DNA of 38,198 nt from Clostridia bacterium (GTDB lineage Bacteria > Bacillota > Clostridia > Christensenellales > UBA1242), in the NCBI GenBank assembly GCA_028708805.1, contig JAQVYC010000010.1:1-38198 (forward strand). Reading direction: 5' to 3'. Position 1 is the first letter of the stretch. Each line of letters begins with the position of its first letter. This document shows, in pieces, positions 18,233-28,833 of the stretch. Under the pieces are notes generated by a model. That model was not told where the DNA came from. It did no database searches and was given only the letters and a program-made list of their open reading frames with translations. The position numbers and the translations under genes are program-made.

Positions 18233-18577
18233 TTAATGAAATGCTTCTTTAATATGGTTGATTTTTTCACCACAAATTTCAATAACATCAAAACGGATAT
18301 CACTAACTTCTGTTCTTGTTAGCCTCAGATATTCCAATGCGCCTTTTTTAATTTTGTTTTGCTTCGCTCTATTAACTTCTTCCTGCGGAAGTCCGTAATC
18401 TAAATTAGATTTAATTTTAACTTCAATAAAAACAATTTCTTTTTTTAAGCGGGAGATAATATCGATTTCGCCAAAAGAATTTGTAAAATTAACTTCCAAA
18501 ATTTTATAGCCTTTATCTTTCAAAAATTTAACGGCTTTTATTTCTCCAACTTTTCCTAAAATGTGTGGTTTATACAT
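18233..18577 (-). CDS. YraN family (UPF0102) endonuclease-like protein
   Basis: GKVGEIKAVKFLKDKGYKILEVNFTNSFGEIDIISRLKKEIVFIEVKIK. Confidence 0.93.
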   Translation of the reverse strand: MYKPHILGKVGEIKAVKFLKDKGYKILEVNFTNSFGEIDIISRLKKEIVFIEVKIKSNLDYGLPQEEVNRAKQNKIKKGALEYLRLTRTEVSDIRFDVIEICGEKINHIKEAFH

Positions 18578-18596
18578 AAAAATTTAGGCTTTTTAT

Positions 18597-19436
18597 TTAA
18601 AGCAAAGTTATGTTGCCTAATCTCCTTTTTCTAAAATCATCTAGAATCATTATCGAGATTCGGTCGTAATCTATGCTTCCGCCCTTTGTAACTAAATTTT
18701 TAGATATTGCAATTTGCTTAATTTTTTCATAAGGGGTTCCACTTAGCTCAACATTATATCTTAAATTTAAAGCATTTGGATACTGCAATTCAATATCTCT
18801 AATTAGTGCTACTGCAAGTTCGTTTATATCTAAAACCTTATCGCTAATACTTCCTATGTAAGCTAAAAACCTTGCTGATTTCTCATCACTTAAATTTGGT
18901 TGCAGTGTTCCGGGGGTATCTAAAATTTGTATTTCTCTGGAAATATTTACCCATTGTTTGCCTTTGGTAACACCGGGTCTATTCCCCGTTTGAGTTTTTG
19001 CCTTGCCACACAAATTATTTACAAAAGTACTTTTTCCAGAATTTGGAATTCCTAGAACCATTGCTTTTATATAGGTATTTAACCCTTTGTTTTTATTTTT
19101 TAAAATTTTTTCTTCACCTAGGATTTTTATTTTTTCAAGAACCTTTTTTACTGCCCCCGAAGCAGTACTGTTGACCTCTACAATTTGAAATTTGCTTTTA
19201 AAATGCAGTTTTAAACTTTCCTTAACTGCTGCTATTTTAGATGTATCCGCCATATCAATTTTATTTAAAACAACCAAGACAGGCTTGTTTGCAATTATTT
19301 TATCGAACTCAGGATTTAAACAGGCAAGCGGTGATCGGGCATCTAAAATATAAAGAACCACATCAACATTTTTCACTTCAACTTGCATTACCCTTAAAGC
19401 CCTTGTCATATGCCCCGGAAACCAGTTTATTTTCAT
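18597..19436 (-). CDS. rbgA: Ribosome biogenesis GTPase RbgA/YlqF
   Basis: NWFPGHMTRALR...LNKIDMAD...GIPNSGKSTFVNNL...GNRPGVTKGKQWVNI...LDTPGTLQP; circularly permuted GTPase. Confidence 0.97.
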   Translation of the reverse strand: MKINWFPGHMTRALRVMQVEVKNVDVVLYILDARSPLACLNPEFDKIIANKPVLVVLNKIDMADTSKIAAVKESLKLHFKSKFQIVEVNSTASGAVKKVLEKIKILGEEKILKNKNKGLNTYIKAMVLGIPNSGKSTFVNNLCGKAKTQTGNRPGVTKGKQWVNISREIQILDTPGTLQPNLSDEKSARFLAYIGSISDKVLDINELAVALIRDIELQYPNALNLRYNVELSGTPYEKIKQIAISKNLVTKGGSIDYDRISIMILDDFRKRRLGNITLL

Positions 19437-19512
19437 ATCTCACCTTTCGACCTTTAATATTTTATTATGTTTGATTTACTAATGAAAAACCAAAATACAA
19501 AGTTCAATTCGC

Positions 19513-20202
19513 TTAATCGTTTTTTAATTTTCTTATATATTTATTATATAAATCATTACGGCGTTCTTTTGTAATTTTTAAAGATTGCTCTTTTCGCCAC
19601 TCATTTACTTTTTGATGATTCCCAGAAATTAAAACCTCAGGCACTTTTAATCCCTGAAACTCTTGCGGTCTAGTATACTGCGGATATTCTAACAATTCAT
19701 TTGAAAAACTTTCTTCATCTAAGGAATTTTCACTTATAACATTAGGAATATATCTGCTAATTGAATCAATAATTGCTAGCGCAGGAATTTCCCCGCCGGT
19801 TAAAATAAAATCTCCTATCGAAACTTCTTCATCAACACAAAGGTCAATGATTCGCTCATCCACCCCTTCATAATGCCCGCAAATTATTATTAGATGTTCT
19901 ACACTAGACAAATTTTTAACTTTTTGCTGATTAAATATTTCGCCTTTTGGCGACATTAAAATGACCTTTGATTTTTCGGTTTTTAAACTATTAACAGAAT
20001 CAAATATCGGTTGCGGGCTGAGTATCATTCCAGAGCCACCACCATAAGGATAATCATCACATTTTTTGTGTTTATCTGTTGAAAAATCTCGGAAATTAAT
20101 TACATTAATATCAATTATTTTACTTTTTATTGCTCTGCCTAAAATGCTATATTCAATGCAATTAAACATTTCAGGAAAAAGCGTTAAAACATCAATTTTC
20201 AT
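19513..20202 (-). CDS. trmD: tRNA (guanine37-N1)-methyltransferase TrmD
   Basis: MKIDVLTLFPEMF...YPYGGGSGMILSPQPIF...CGHYEGVDERIIDLCVDEEVSIGDFILTGGE. Confidence 0.98.
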   Translation of the reverse strand: MKIDVLTLFPEMFNCIEYSILGRAIKSKIIDINVINFRDFSTDKHKKCDDYPYGGGSGMILSPQPIFDSVNSLKTEKSKVILMSPKGEIFNQQKVKNLSSVEHLIIICGHYEGVDERIIDLCVDEEVSIGDFILTGGEIPALAIIDSISRYIPNVISENSLDEESFSNELLEYPQYTRPQEFQGLKVPEVLISGNHQKVNEWRKEQSLKITKERRNDLYNKYIRKLKND

Positions 20203-20257
20203 TTTAATTTCCTTTGTTTTAGAGTTATTTTTAATTAATTTTATTTATTGCTTTATC

Positions 20258-20764
20258 TCAAACTTTATTTTCTTCATATAAATCTTGATTTATAATTGCA
20301 ATCTGATTTTTAAGGTCAACTCTTAAAAATATTTTTTTAATAAAAGGCACTGAAAATGTTGTATAAGATTCTTTGATTAAAAGAATATCTGTTGCTCCGT
20401 AATTTTCAATACTTAAAATATCCCCTATATATTTTCCACTAATATTTTGTACTTTCAAGCCTATTAAATCTTCAATAAAATAATTATCTGGCTCATTCTC
20501 TCCATATTCTTCTTTTGTTATGTATAAAATTTTATTTCTAAAATTTTCAGCCAAATCAATTGTGTTAATATTTTCTAATTGTATATAAGAAAATCCCAGA
20601 CGATAAATGCTTGAGATAACTTTATAATTTTTATTATTACATATAACATTGCTTAGGTTCGAAAACAAATCAAACTTTTCCGTTAGAACCTTGCATTTTA
20701 GCTCGCCCTTTAAGCCTTTTGGTTTTAAAACCTTGGCTATGGAAATTTTTTCCATTTTATTCAC
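20258..20764 (-). CDS. rimM: Ribosome maturation factor RimM
   Basis: IAKVLKPKGLKGELKCKVLT...PFIKKIFLRVDLKNQIAII; position between khpA and trmD. Confidence 0.93.
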   Translation of the reverse strand: MNKMEKISIAKVLKPKGLKGELKCKVLTEKFDLFSNLSNVICNNKNYKVISSIYRLGFSYIQLENINTIDLAENFRNKILYITKEEYGENEPDNYFIEDLIGLKVQNISGKYIGDILSIENYGATDILLIKESYTTFSVPFIKKIFLRVDLKNQIAIINQDLYEENKV

Positions 20765-20999
20765 CGACTTTAATTAAATATTTTTTGCCAGTTTTATTTG
20801 AAATAGATTTCACAATTGTTCGAACACTGTTTACAATTCTTCCACCTCTTCCTATAATTTTACCTAAATCATTTGAATTAACTTTAACCGATATTGTTAT
20901 GATATTGTTATTTTCTTCAGATTTTACTTCGACTTGCTCAGGTGAATTAACCAAATGCTTGGCAATGTAAAGAACTAATTCTTCCATAATCTTCTCCAT
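20757..20999 (-). CDS. khpA: KH-domain RNA-binding protein KhpA
   Basis: VNSNDLGKIIGRGGRIVNSVRTIVK KH signature. The real start may be the second Met at 20987 (GGAG SD). Confidence 0.93.
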   Translation of the reverse strand: MEKIMEELVLYIAKHLVNSPEQVEVKSEENNNIITISVKVNSNDLGKIIGRGGRIVNSVRTIVKSISNKTGKKYLIKVGE

Positions 21000-21283
21000 T
21001 ATTTTGTTACTAATTTAAATTTTTTACTGTCTTTTTCTTTTACAATAATACCAGCTTTGGCTAAAATGTCTTTTGCTGTATCTGTCGGTTTTGCACCATT
21101 GTTTATCCAAGTTTTAACTTTTTCGCCGTCTATTTTAATTTCAGCTGGATTTGTTAAGGGATTGTATGTTCCTAAAATCTCAATGAATTTTCCATCTCTC
21201 GGAGATTTGGAATCTGCTACTACTACTCTGTAAAAAGGTGATTTTTTATCCCCCATTCTTGTTAAACGAATTTTTACTGCCAT
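20999..21283 (-). CDS. rpsP: 30S ribosomal protein S16
   Basis: [42 protein letters not shown]. Start trimmed to 21283, preceded by GGAGG. Confidence 0.98.
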   Translation of the reverse strand: MAVKIRLTRMGDKKSPFYRVVVADSKSPRDGKFIEILGTYNPLTNPAEIKIDGEKVKTWINNGAKPTDTAKDILAKAGIIVKEKDSKKFKLVTK

Positions 21284-21363
21284 TTTTTTATTTTTCCTCC
21301 ATATTTTTTTATATATCTTCATTAATTTTTTTAATGTTAATATTGTTTTATTACCTTTAAATT

Positions 21364-22677
21364 TTAAAACTTAAAGGCACCTCTTTTATTTTTGAATTGT
21401 TTCATCATTTCTTTAGATTGCTCAAACTTTTTAATTAAAGAATTTACATCTTGAATAGTTGTTCCGCTACCTTTTGCAATTCTTTGTCTATGACTGCCTT
21501 TAATAATTTCAGGATGTCGGCGTTCTTTAATAGTCATACTTTGAATAATCGCTTTATTTTTTTTGATTTCGTTTTCATCCACATCAAAACCTTTAAGTTT
21601 CGAACTGATATTAGACGGCAACATTTGCATTATATCTTTAACATTGCCCATTTTTTTTAAGTTGTCAATTTGCTTTAAATAATCTTCAAAAGTAAAAGAA
21701 TTTTCTCTTAAACTTTTCTCTATCTCTCTTGCTTCTTCATCAGTTACGGCATCTTGTGCTTTCTCAATTAATGTAAGAACATCGCCCATACCTAGAATTC
21801 TGGAAGCTATTCTTTCGGGATAAAACGGTTCAATATCCCCCAACTTTTCACCTATACCGCTAAACTTAATAGGCTTATTTATAACCGACTTGATTGTAAG
21901 TGCTGCACCACCACGAGTATCACCATCTAACTTAGATAAAATAACACCAGTAATATCTAATTTATTATTAAATGCCTCTGCTACGGTTACAGCATCTTGC
22001 CCAGTCATTGCATCCACAACTAAAAGAATTTCAGTTGGTTTAATTTCTTTTTTAATTTGTTCAAGTTCTTTCATCAATTCGTCATTTATGTGTAAGCGAC
22101 CAGCAGTATCTATTAATACTGTATCAAGCCCTTGCTTTAATGCGTGTTCAATTGCCTGCTTTGCCGTTTTAACTGGATTTTGCATTCCTCGTTCAAGCAC
22201 TTCAATATTTGTTTGCTTGCCTATTACTTGTAATTGATTTATTGCCGCAGGACGATAAATGTCGCAAGCAACTAACAACGGTTTCTTACCTATCTTTTTG
22301 AGATAAGCGCCAAGTTTGCCACACATTGTGGTTTTTCCTGCACCTTGTAAACCGCATAAAAGAATTACTGTTGGTGGCTTTGAAGATACTTTTAATTTTG
22401 AATTTGTAGAGCCTAGAAGTTCAACCATTTCTTCATTTACAATTTTAATGACTTGTTGAGAAGGCGTTAAACTTTGCAAAACTTCGTTACCAAGTGCCTT
22501 TTCTGTTATTTTTGCAATGAAGTTTTTAGCAACCAGATAATTAACATCGGCTTCTAAAAGAGCCACGCGAACCTCACGCATTGCCTCTTTAATTTCAAGG
22601 GCAGTTAATTTGCCACGCTTTGACAACTTGCTAAAAATATGTGCTAATCTCTCGCTTAAATTAGAAAATAATGCCAA
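21364..22677 (-). CDS. ffh: Signal recognition particle protein Ffh
   Basis: [55 protein letters not shown]-domain [12 protein letters not shown]. Confidence 0.98.
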   Translation of the reverse strand: MALFSNLSERLAHIFSKLSKRGKLTALEIKEAMREVRVALLEADVNYLVAKNFIAKITEKALGNEVLQSLTPSQQVIKIVNEEMVELLGSTNSKLKVSSKPPTVILLCGLQGAGKTTMCGKLGAYLKKIGKKPLLVACDIYRPAAINQLQVIGKQTNIEVLERGMQNPVKTAKQAIEHALKQGLDTVLIDTAGRLHINDELMKELEQIKKEIKPTEILLVVDAMTGQDAVTVAEAFNNKLDITGVILSKLDGDTRGGAALTIKSVINKPIKFSGIGEKLGDIEPFYPERIASRILGMGDVLTLIEKAQDAVTDEEAREIEKSLRENSFTFEDYLKQIDNLKKMGNVKDIMQMLPSNISSKLKGFDVDENEIKKNKAIIQSMTIKERRHPEIIKGSHRQRIAKGSGTTIQDVNSLIKKFEQSKEMMKQFKNKRGAFKF

Positions 22678-22680
22678 TGA

Positions 22681-23073
22681 TTATATCTCCTCTAAATTTT
22701 TAATTAAATTATTCGAATAATCTAATTTTATTAAAAACATATCAATTAAATTTGGGTTGGTACATTTTTTTTTGCTTTCAGAAATTAAATTTTGTAATTC
22801 ATAATTATTTTGATATAATTTTTTTGAAATGTTTTTTAGACTTTCAAGTTTCACACAAAACCCAAAATCATTTTCGAGTTTCTGCAATTTTTGTGTACAA
22901 AGAGTAATTAAATTAAAAATTGCTTGCCTAGTTACTTGTTTTATTTCTGCAATTTCAGAAATTTGTAAATTTTTATATAAATAATAATTTAAAATTTCTT
23001 GTTGATTTGAGTTAAAATTATTCTTATAAATATCATAATATTTTGTTAAATTAATTAAATCATCTAATTGCAT
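22681..23073 (-). CDS. ylxM: YlxM family HTH protein
   Basis: LTKYYDIYKNNFNSNQQEILNYYLYKNLQISEIAEIKQVTRQAIFNLI; directly upstream of ffh. Confidence 0.9.
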   Translation of the reverse strand: MQLDDLINLTKYYDIYKNNFNSNQQEILNYYLYKNLQISEIAEIKQVTRQAIFNLITLCTQKLQKLENDFGFCVKLESLKNISKKLYQNNYELQNLISESKKKCTNPNLIDMFLIKLDYSNNLIKNLEEI

Positions 23074-23157
23074 AATCTATCACTCCGTAAACACATTTTA
23101 GTTTACAAAACAAATATAGCATATTTGTTTTATTTTTGCAAGTTATTTATTAAAAAT

Positions 23158-24294
23158 TTATGGAATAAGTTTTAATATTATGGAATTTACAACTCCGAAA
23201 TATTCTTCATTTACGAACAAGTTTTTATTTGTAACAGATATTAAATGATTTTTTGTTAAAAAATTTATTTCGTTTTCTTTTTCTTTTAAAATATCGAAAC
23301 CTAAATCTTTTAAAACTTGCAAATTTATGCCCGACTTTATTCTTAGAGAAAGCATAATATACTCTTCTATAATTTGAGAATCCATTAAACTTTCTGTTTT
23401 TTTAATTTGTGATTTATCGGGTGTGCTAATATACTTTTGAATATCTGATGTGTTTTCAATTCTTTTGCCATCTATGTAACTGTGAGAAGCTACTCCAAAA
23501 CCTAAATATTCGCCACTATGCCAATAGTTTAAGTTGTGATTGCATTCATATCCACTTAAAGCAAAGTTGGAAATTTCATACCTATAAAAACCCAAGTTTT
23601 TTAAAATTTTAACAAGTTTATTGTATTGTGTTACACTCTCATCTTCCTTTAAAGGCTTAAACTTTTTATTTTGGAAATCAATATACAACTTTGTGTTTTC
23701 TTCCAGCATTAACATATAAACTGAAATATGTTTAAGCCCTAAATTTTTTAATTTTTCAATATTTATTATAAATTTTTCATAATCAATTTCGGTTACGCCT
23801 ATAATTAAATCAAGACTGATATTATTAAAACCAGCTTGCTTTGCCATTTGCACGGAACTAAAAATATGAGAAGATTTATGCTTACGACCTAGCAATATTA
23901 AAATTTCATCGTTAAAGCTTTGAGCCCCGAAACTGATTCTTGTAAAGCCTGAGTTTTTATATGCAGTTAGTTTTTCCATATCAACTGAATTAGGATTAAC
24001 TTCAATGCTTATTTCAGCATTATCATTAATATTGAAAGATTTTTTCAATAATTTAAGTATATTAAGAATATATTTTACATTAACACATGAAGGTGTTCCG
24101 CCGCCAAAATAAATTGAATTAACAGTTTTTTGTTTGCATAGTTTATTGTCAAGAATTTCTTTTTGAAGGTTCTCGAAATATTTCTCTTTTATTTCCTCAT
24201 CGTAAACACCAGAAACAAAATTACAATAGAAACATTTACTCTTGCAAAAAGGTATATGAATATAAATTCCAAAATTTTCTTTGTTAGTATTCAA
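23158..24294 (-). CDS. hemW: Radical SAM HemW (coproporphyrinogen III oxidase-like)
   Basis: IYIHIPFCKSKCFYCNF...IYFGGGTPSC...RISFGAQSFNDEILILLGRKH...YEISNFA...NLNYWHSGEYLGFGVASHSY. Confidence 0.96.
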   Translation of the reverse strand: MNTNKENFGIYIHIPFCKSKCFYCNFVSGVYDEEIKEKYFENLQKEILDNKLCKQKTVNSIYFGGGTPSCVNVKYILNILKLLKKSFNINDNAEISIEVNPNSVDMEKLTAYKNSGFTRISFGAQSFNDEILILLGRKHKSSHIFSSVQMAKQAGFNNISLDLIIGVTEIDYEKFIINIEKLKNLGLKHISVYMLMLEENTKLYIDFQNKKFKPLKEDESVTQYNKLVKILKNLGFYRYEISNFALSGYECNHNLNYWHSGEYLGFGVASHSYIDGKRIENTSDIQKYISTPDKSQIKKTESLMDSQIIEEYIMLSLRIKSGINLQVLKDLGFDILKEKENEINFLTKNHLISVTNKNLFVNEEYFGVVNSIILKLIP

Positions 24295-24452
24295 ACTTAC
24301 TTCCCTTTTTAAATTGCTATTCTACTAAAAGTCGAATAGTAATTTTTAACTAAACATACTTATTAAATTTAACTTTACCGTATTCGAATAACTTAAAAAA
24401 GCAATTATTCAAATCAATAATTCAAAATATTTAAATTTTATAATTTCTTTTA

Positions 24453-26258
24453 CTAATCTTCTGAATCAGTTTTAAGTATGCTCATAAAAGCCTCGTTAGG
24501 AATTTCTACATTTCCTATTTGCTTCATTCGCTTTTTACCTTCTTTCTGCTTTTCAAGTAATTTGCGTTTTCGCGAAATATCTCCTCCGTAACATTTAGCT
24601 AAAACATCTTTTCTCATCGCACCTATTGTTTCCCTTGCAATTACTTTATTGCCTATGCACGCTTGAATAGGCACTTCGAAAAGTTGTCTTGGTATTACTT
24701 TTTTAAGTTTTTCTGCAATAGCCCTGCCACGAGAATAAGCTTTATCTTTATGCACTATTAAGGAAAGAGCATCGCAAAGTTCATTGTTTAACAAAATATC
24801 TAAACGCACTAAATCACTTGTTTGAAACCCTATTAATTCGTAATCTAAACTTGCATATCCTTTTGTACGAGATTTAAGTAAATCAAAAAAATCATATACC
24901 ATTTCATTTAGTGGAAGTATATAATCTAGTCTAACTCGTTTTGTGTCTATATATTGCATATCTTTAAATATACCTCTTTTATCTTGGCAGAGTTCCATTA
25001 TTCCGCCAACAAATTCAGGAGGGGTAAAAATGCGTAAATCTACTATTGGTTCTTCAATTCTAATTATCTCCTGCACGGAAGGCAAGTTTGTGGGATTAGA
25101 CAATTGTATAATTTCATTATTTGTTTTGTAAACATTATAACTAACACTTGGCGCCGTTGTTATTATATCTAAATTAAATTCTCGTCTAAGTCGTTCAGTT
25201 ATTATTTCCATATGCAAAAGTCCTAAAAAACCGCAACGAAAACCAAAGCCTAACGCCTGAGAAACTTCGGGGGTAAAATCTAAGGAAGCATCATTTAGTT
25301 TTAGTTTTTCAAGGGCATCTCTTAAATCGTTGTATTTAGAACCATCAATTGAAAAAACTCCGCAAAAAACAACAGGCTGTACTTTTTTATAACCTGAAAG
25401 TGGATTTTTTGTTGGGTTTTCAGCATGCGTTATTGTGTCGCCTACTTTAATATCTGAAACATTTTTTATGCTACCTGCTAAATATCCAACATCTCCAGCC
25501 TTTAAAATGTTTGTTATTTTCATTGATGGTGTAAAAACGCCTACTTCGGTAACTTCATAAATTTTTCCTGTCATCATCATTTTTATTTTTGTACCTATTT
25601 TTACAGAACCATCAAAAATTCGAATAAAACTTATTGCTCCTTTAAAATTATCATAGTAGCTATCAAAAATAAGAGCCTTTAAAGGGGCAACTTCATCTCC
25701 TGAGGGAGATGGAACTTTTTTAATAATTTGTTCCAAAACAGATTCAATGTTAATTCCTTCCTTTGCTGAAACACAAGGAATATCATCAATAGGCAAACCT
25801 AAGGCCTCTTTTATTTCATTCTTAACTTCTTCCGTTCTGGCACTTGGCAAATCTATCTTATTAATCACTGGAATTATTTTTAAGTCATTATCAATGGCTA
25901 AATAGGCATTCGCCAAAGTTTGAGCCTCAACTCCTTGACTTGCATCAACAACTAAAATCGCTCCCTCACAAGCCGCCAACGAACGAGAAACTTCATATGT
26001 GAAATCTACATGTCCAGGTGTGTCAATTAAATTTAATGCGTATTCCTTTCCTTCAAAAGTATAAAACATTCTTGTTGGAGTTAATTTTATTGTTATGCCT
26101 CTTTCTCTCTCAATTTCCATACTATCTAAAATTTGTTTTTCCATATCTCTTTGAGAAACCGCACCAGTCTTTTCAATTAATCTATCAGCAAGAGTGCTTT
26201 TGCCGTGGTCAATATGTGCTATTATACAAAAATTTCTTATATTATCCTGTCTATTCAT
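24453..26258 (-). CDS. lepA: Elongation factor 4 (LepA)
   Basis: [29 protein letters not shown]...[40 protein letters not shown]...[26 protein letters not shown]. Confidence 0.99.
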   Translation of the reverse strand: MNRQDNIRNFCIIAHIDHGKSTLADRLIEKTGAVSQRDMEKQILDSMEIERERGITIKLTPTRMFYTFEGKEYALNLIDTPGHVDFTYEVSRSLAACEGAILVVDASQGVEAQTLANAYLAIDNDLKIIPVINKIDLPSARTEEVKNEIKEALGLPIDDIPCVSAKEGINIESVLEQIIKKVPSPSGDEVAPLKALIFDSYYDNFKGAISFIRIFDGSVKIGTKIKMMMTGKIYEVTEVGVFTPSMKITNILKAGDVGYLAGSIKNVSDIKVGDTITHAENPTKNPLSGYKKVQPVVFCGVFSIDGSKYNDLRDALEKLKLNDASLDFTPEVSQALGFGFRCGFLGLLHMEIITERLRREFNLDIITTAPSVSYNVYKTNNEIIQLSNPTNLPSVQEIIRIEEPIVDLRIFTPPEFVGGIMELCQDKRGIFKDMQYIDTKRVRLDYILPLNEMVYDFFDLLKSRTKGYASLDYELIGFQTSDLVRLDILLNNELCDALSLIVHKDKAYSRGRAIAEKLKKVIPRQLFEVPIQACIGNKVIARETIGAMRKDVLAKCYGGDISRKRKLLEKQKEGKKRMKQIGNVEIPNEAFMSILKTDSED

Positions 26259-26435
26259 TTTTTCCTTTTTAAAAAAGTGCCGCCTTTTTAGTTCTCTATA
26301 TTTTTTTAAAGTATTTTTTTCAGAACTTTAATATCTCAATAAGTTTTATTATACATAAAATTAATAATTTTTTCAATAAAATGAATGAAATAATTTTTTT
26401 AAATAAATTAAAATAAAGATTTTAAAAATGTTTGG

Positions 26436-26471
26436 TTAAAAAAATATTCAGGTTAGCCCTGAATATTTTTT
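26436..26471 (-). terminator. Intrinsic terminator downstream of rplL
   Basis: AAATATTCAGG/CCTGAATATTT perfect stem with flanking T-run on the minus strand. Confidence 0.9.
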
Positions 26472-26498
26472 CACACAAATTATATAACTTATAATAAA

Positions 26499-26873
26499 TT
26501 ATTTAAGTTCAACTGTTGCACCTGCTTCTTTAAGCTTGGTTTCCATTTCTTTTGCTTCTGCTGTTGCAACATTTTCTTTTATTGTTGAAGGAGCTCCGTC
26601 TACTAAAGCTTTTGCTTCAGATAAACCTAAGCCGGTTATTTCTCTTACTACTTTAATAACTGCTATTTTGTTAGCTCCAATTTCCTTTAAACTAACTGTG
26701 AATTCTGTTTTCTCTTCAGCTTCTGCTGCTGCTCCTGCTACTGGAGCTGCTGCCATAGCAACTGGTGCTGCTGCACTTACTCCGAATTCTTCTTCTAATT
26801 GTTTAACAAGTTCACTTACCTCAACTACGGTAAGTTTTTTAATTTCTTCTACTATTTTATTAATATCTGCCAT
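26499..26873 (-). CDS. rplL: 50S ribosomal protein L7/L12
   Basis: [34 protein letters not shown]...[34 protein letters not shown]. Confidence 0.98.
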   Translation of the reverse strand: MADINKIVEEIKKLTVVEVSELVKQLEEEFGVSAAAPVAMAAAPVAGAAAEAEEKTEFTVSLKEIGANKIAVIKVVREITGLGLSEAKALVDGAPSTIKENVATAEAKEMETKLKEAGATVELK

Positions 26874-26914
26874 TTTAATTCTCCTTTATATGACTTTTAA
26901 TTTTTTCGTTTTTT

Positions 26915-27430
26915 TTATTTTTTTGATATAGCATCTAATGCAGTAACTAATCCTCTCACTGGTGCATTTAGAACACGCACTGTTCTTGTGATTGGTTCTT
27001 GCAATAAGCCCAAAAGCATTGCAATAAGAGTTTCTTTTCCTGGTAATTTTGCAAGAATTTCAACTTTATTTGCTTCAATAACTTTGCCTGATAATATACC
27101 AAATTTAATTTTCAATTTTTTGTTTTTGTTAATTGTATTTAATAATATTTTAGGAATATTCACTTCGTCTTGATTAGAAAATGCAATGCCCGTGTTTCCT
27201 TCCAAAAACTTATCGCAACCGCTTATGCCTAATTGATTTAAAGCAATTAACATTAAACGATTTTTATAAACCTTATACTCGCCACCTGCTTCACGAAATG
27301 CTTTTCTCATTTCGAAATCTTCTTGAACTGTCATTCCAACATAGTCCACGAAAGCCACAGATTTTGCAGCAGTTATTTTGGTTTTTATTTCTTCTACAAT
27401 TAATTTTTTTGCTTCTAAATTTGCGCTCAA
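26915..27430 (-). CDS. rplJ: 50S ribosomal protein L10 (TTG start)
   Basis: SANLEAKKLIVEEIKTKITAAKSVAFVDYVGMTVQEDFEMRKAFREAGGEYKVYKNRL. AGGAGG is 8 nt upstream of TTG at 27430; the longer track ORF runs into the leader. Confidence 0.95.
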   Translation of the reverse strand: MSANLEAKKLIVEEIKTKITAAKSVAFVDYVGMTVQEDFEMRKAFREAGGEYKVYKNRLMLIALNQLGISGCDKFLEGNTGIAFSNQDEVNIPKILLNTINKNKKLKIKFGILSGKVIEANKVEILAKLPGKETLIAMLLGLLQEPITRTVRVLNAPVRGLVTALDAISKK

Positions 27431-27473
27431 AACAAACCTCCTTTCGTTTTTATTGAACTTTAATTTGTGTGGT

Positions 27474-27611
27474 AAAAAAACAATATCTTCCAAAGCCGAA
27501 AAAGAATGTTGGAAAATATTGTTAAGTTTCATAAATACATCTCTCTCTCGGCAAGTAACATTTAGTTTTACGCTAATTCAAGCACTTGCTGTCTTTGAAA
27601 TCAAAGATAAT
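27474..27611 (-). promoter_or_regulatory. Ribosomal protein L10 leader with attenuator
   Basis: Minus strand AAAGACAGCAAGTGCTTGAATTAGCG...TTACTTGCCGAG (L10-leader-like), then AACAATATTTTCCAA...TTGGAAGATATTGTTTTTTT terminator (27474-27523). Confidence 0.85.
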
Positions 27612-27818
27612 GTTTAAATACAAAAAGCATTATAAATCATTTTATTCTTGTTGTCAACACATTTTACTTACATTGCTAAATATTTGTTTGATTATGAATT
27701 TTTGTAGTATAATCATTAGTTTAAATAAGTTTTTCTTGTATTAATTACAGAAAAATAAAAATAATAAAAAATATTTAAAATCACAGAAAGACTTTTGACT
27801 TATTTATAGTGTCGGGTA

Positions 27819-27847
27819 TTGACAAATAAGCAAAACTAGTTTAATAT
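27819..27847 (+). promoter_or_regulatory. Near-consensus sigma-A-type promoter for orphan gene pair
   Basis: TTGACA - 17 nt - TAATAT, upstream of ORF at 27859. Confidence 0.7.
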
Positions 27848-27858
27848 AAGGGTGCTTA

Positions 27859-28797
27859 TTGAAGAAAAAATCAAAGCACTTAGAGGTATTAATGGAAAAT
27901 GACAATGTTGTTGATGTCGCAAAACAAATAAATGACACAACCTCGAATAGAATAAAACAAGAATTTTGTTTAATTATTCCTGATTTATTTAAAAAAATCC
28001 CAGATTATCAGCAAATTGAAAAAATAATTAAAAATCTTAATTCTTACAAAAACAAAAAATGCTTTTCTCATACCAGCAGAACAATTGATATTTATAAAAT
28101 TGACTCAGTATACGGAAATATTATCGTTTCTTCTAATCAGCCTATTGAAGGCACAAATAAAGAAAAAACAAAATACAGAGATGTTGGTCAGTTTAGAATT
28201 GATTATCTGTCAATTAATAAGCCTAAGATTATTTCACCAACGACTATTTCAATTGAATTAAACTTAAAAATATATGATGAAATCTTGTTGGATAAGCTAG
28301 GTTCTTATACCAGCTTATTAAAATTAGAAATATTTAAAAAGCCTAATGCTATTAAGAGCTATAATGACATTGTAAACACAAATGCTATTGTTAGGGTAAC
28401 AAAAGAAATGTCTTCTGATAAATCTTTTATTTATGAATACGGTTTAGGTGATGAGTTTAATAATGATGAACTAGATTTTGAAGATGACAGTTTTGAAGAT
28501 TATTCAGAAAGTCCTTTAAGCTTTTCAGAAATTGAAGAAGAAAACCTTGCAAGTGGTTTAGATTCTACAAAGATTATGTATTATGACGGTAAAGGGCAAT
28601 TGCTTGAAACAAGTAATAAAAAACATCAAGCAATTCAAATTCTAGGCTTTAAAAAACCTGATTTTGTTAAACAGATAGAAGAAATGATTGATGACTGGGA
28701 TGATGTGTATCAAGAAACATTAGCGGGAAACGCTTCTTATTATAAAGACCTGTATAAAAATTCAGATAGAAGAGATTCAAGAGATAGTCAAAGATAA
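27859..28797 (+). CDS. Hypothetical protein (orphan pair member 1)
   Basis: 312 aa, TTG start with weak SD (AAGGGTG). C-terminal NAIVRVT...FIYEYGL...IMYYDGKGQLLE...QILGFKKP resembles the next gene. Confidence 0.75.
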   Translation: MKKKSKHLEVLMENDNVVDVAKQINDTTSNRIKQEFCLIIPDLFKKIPDYQQIEKIIKNLNSYKNKKCFSHTSRTIDIYKIDSVYGNIIVSSNQPIEGTNKEKTKYRDVGQFRIDYLSINKPKIISPTTISIELNLKIYDEILLDKLGSYTSLLKLEIFKKPNAIKSYNDIVNTNAIVRVTKEMSSDKSFIYEYGLGDEFNNDELDFEDDSFEDYSESPLSFSEIEEENLASGLDSTKIMYYDGKGQLLETSNKKHQAIQILGFKKPDFVKQIEEMIDDWDDVYQETLAGNASYYKDLYKNSDRRDSRDSQR

Positions 28798-28833
28798 TGA
28801 AAATCTAAATTTATTGTAAAAAGGAAAAGCAAA

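Noticed and set aside
19437-19512. rplS (L19) expected next to trmD
   Set aside because: Only a ~75-bp gap separates trmD from rbgA; no L19-like sequence, so it is absent from this locus rather than missed.
26536-26931. 131-aa plus-strand ORF rich in Ala/Ser
   Set aside because: Antisense of rplL; the Ala-rich stretch mirrors the L7/L12 hinge.
27431-27532. N-terminal extension of L10 in the ORF track (MKLNNIFQHSFSALEDIVFLPHK...)
   Set aside because: Encodes the attenuator hairpin of the L10 leader; the canonical start with SD is TTG at 27430.
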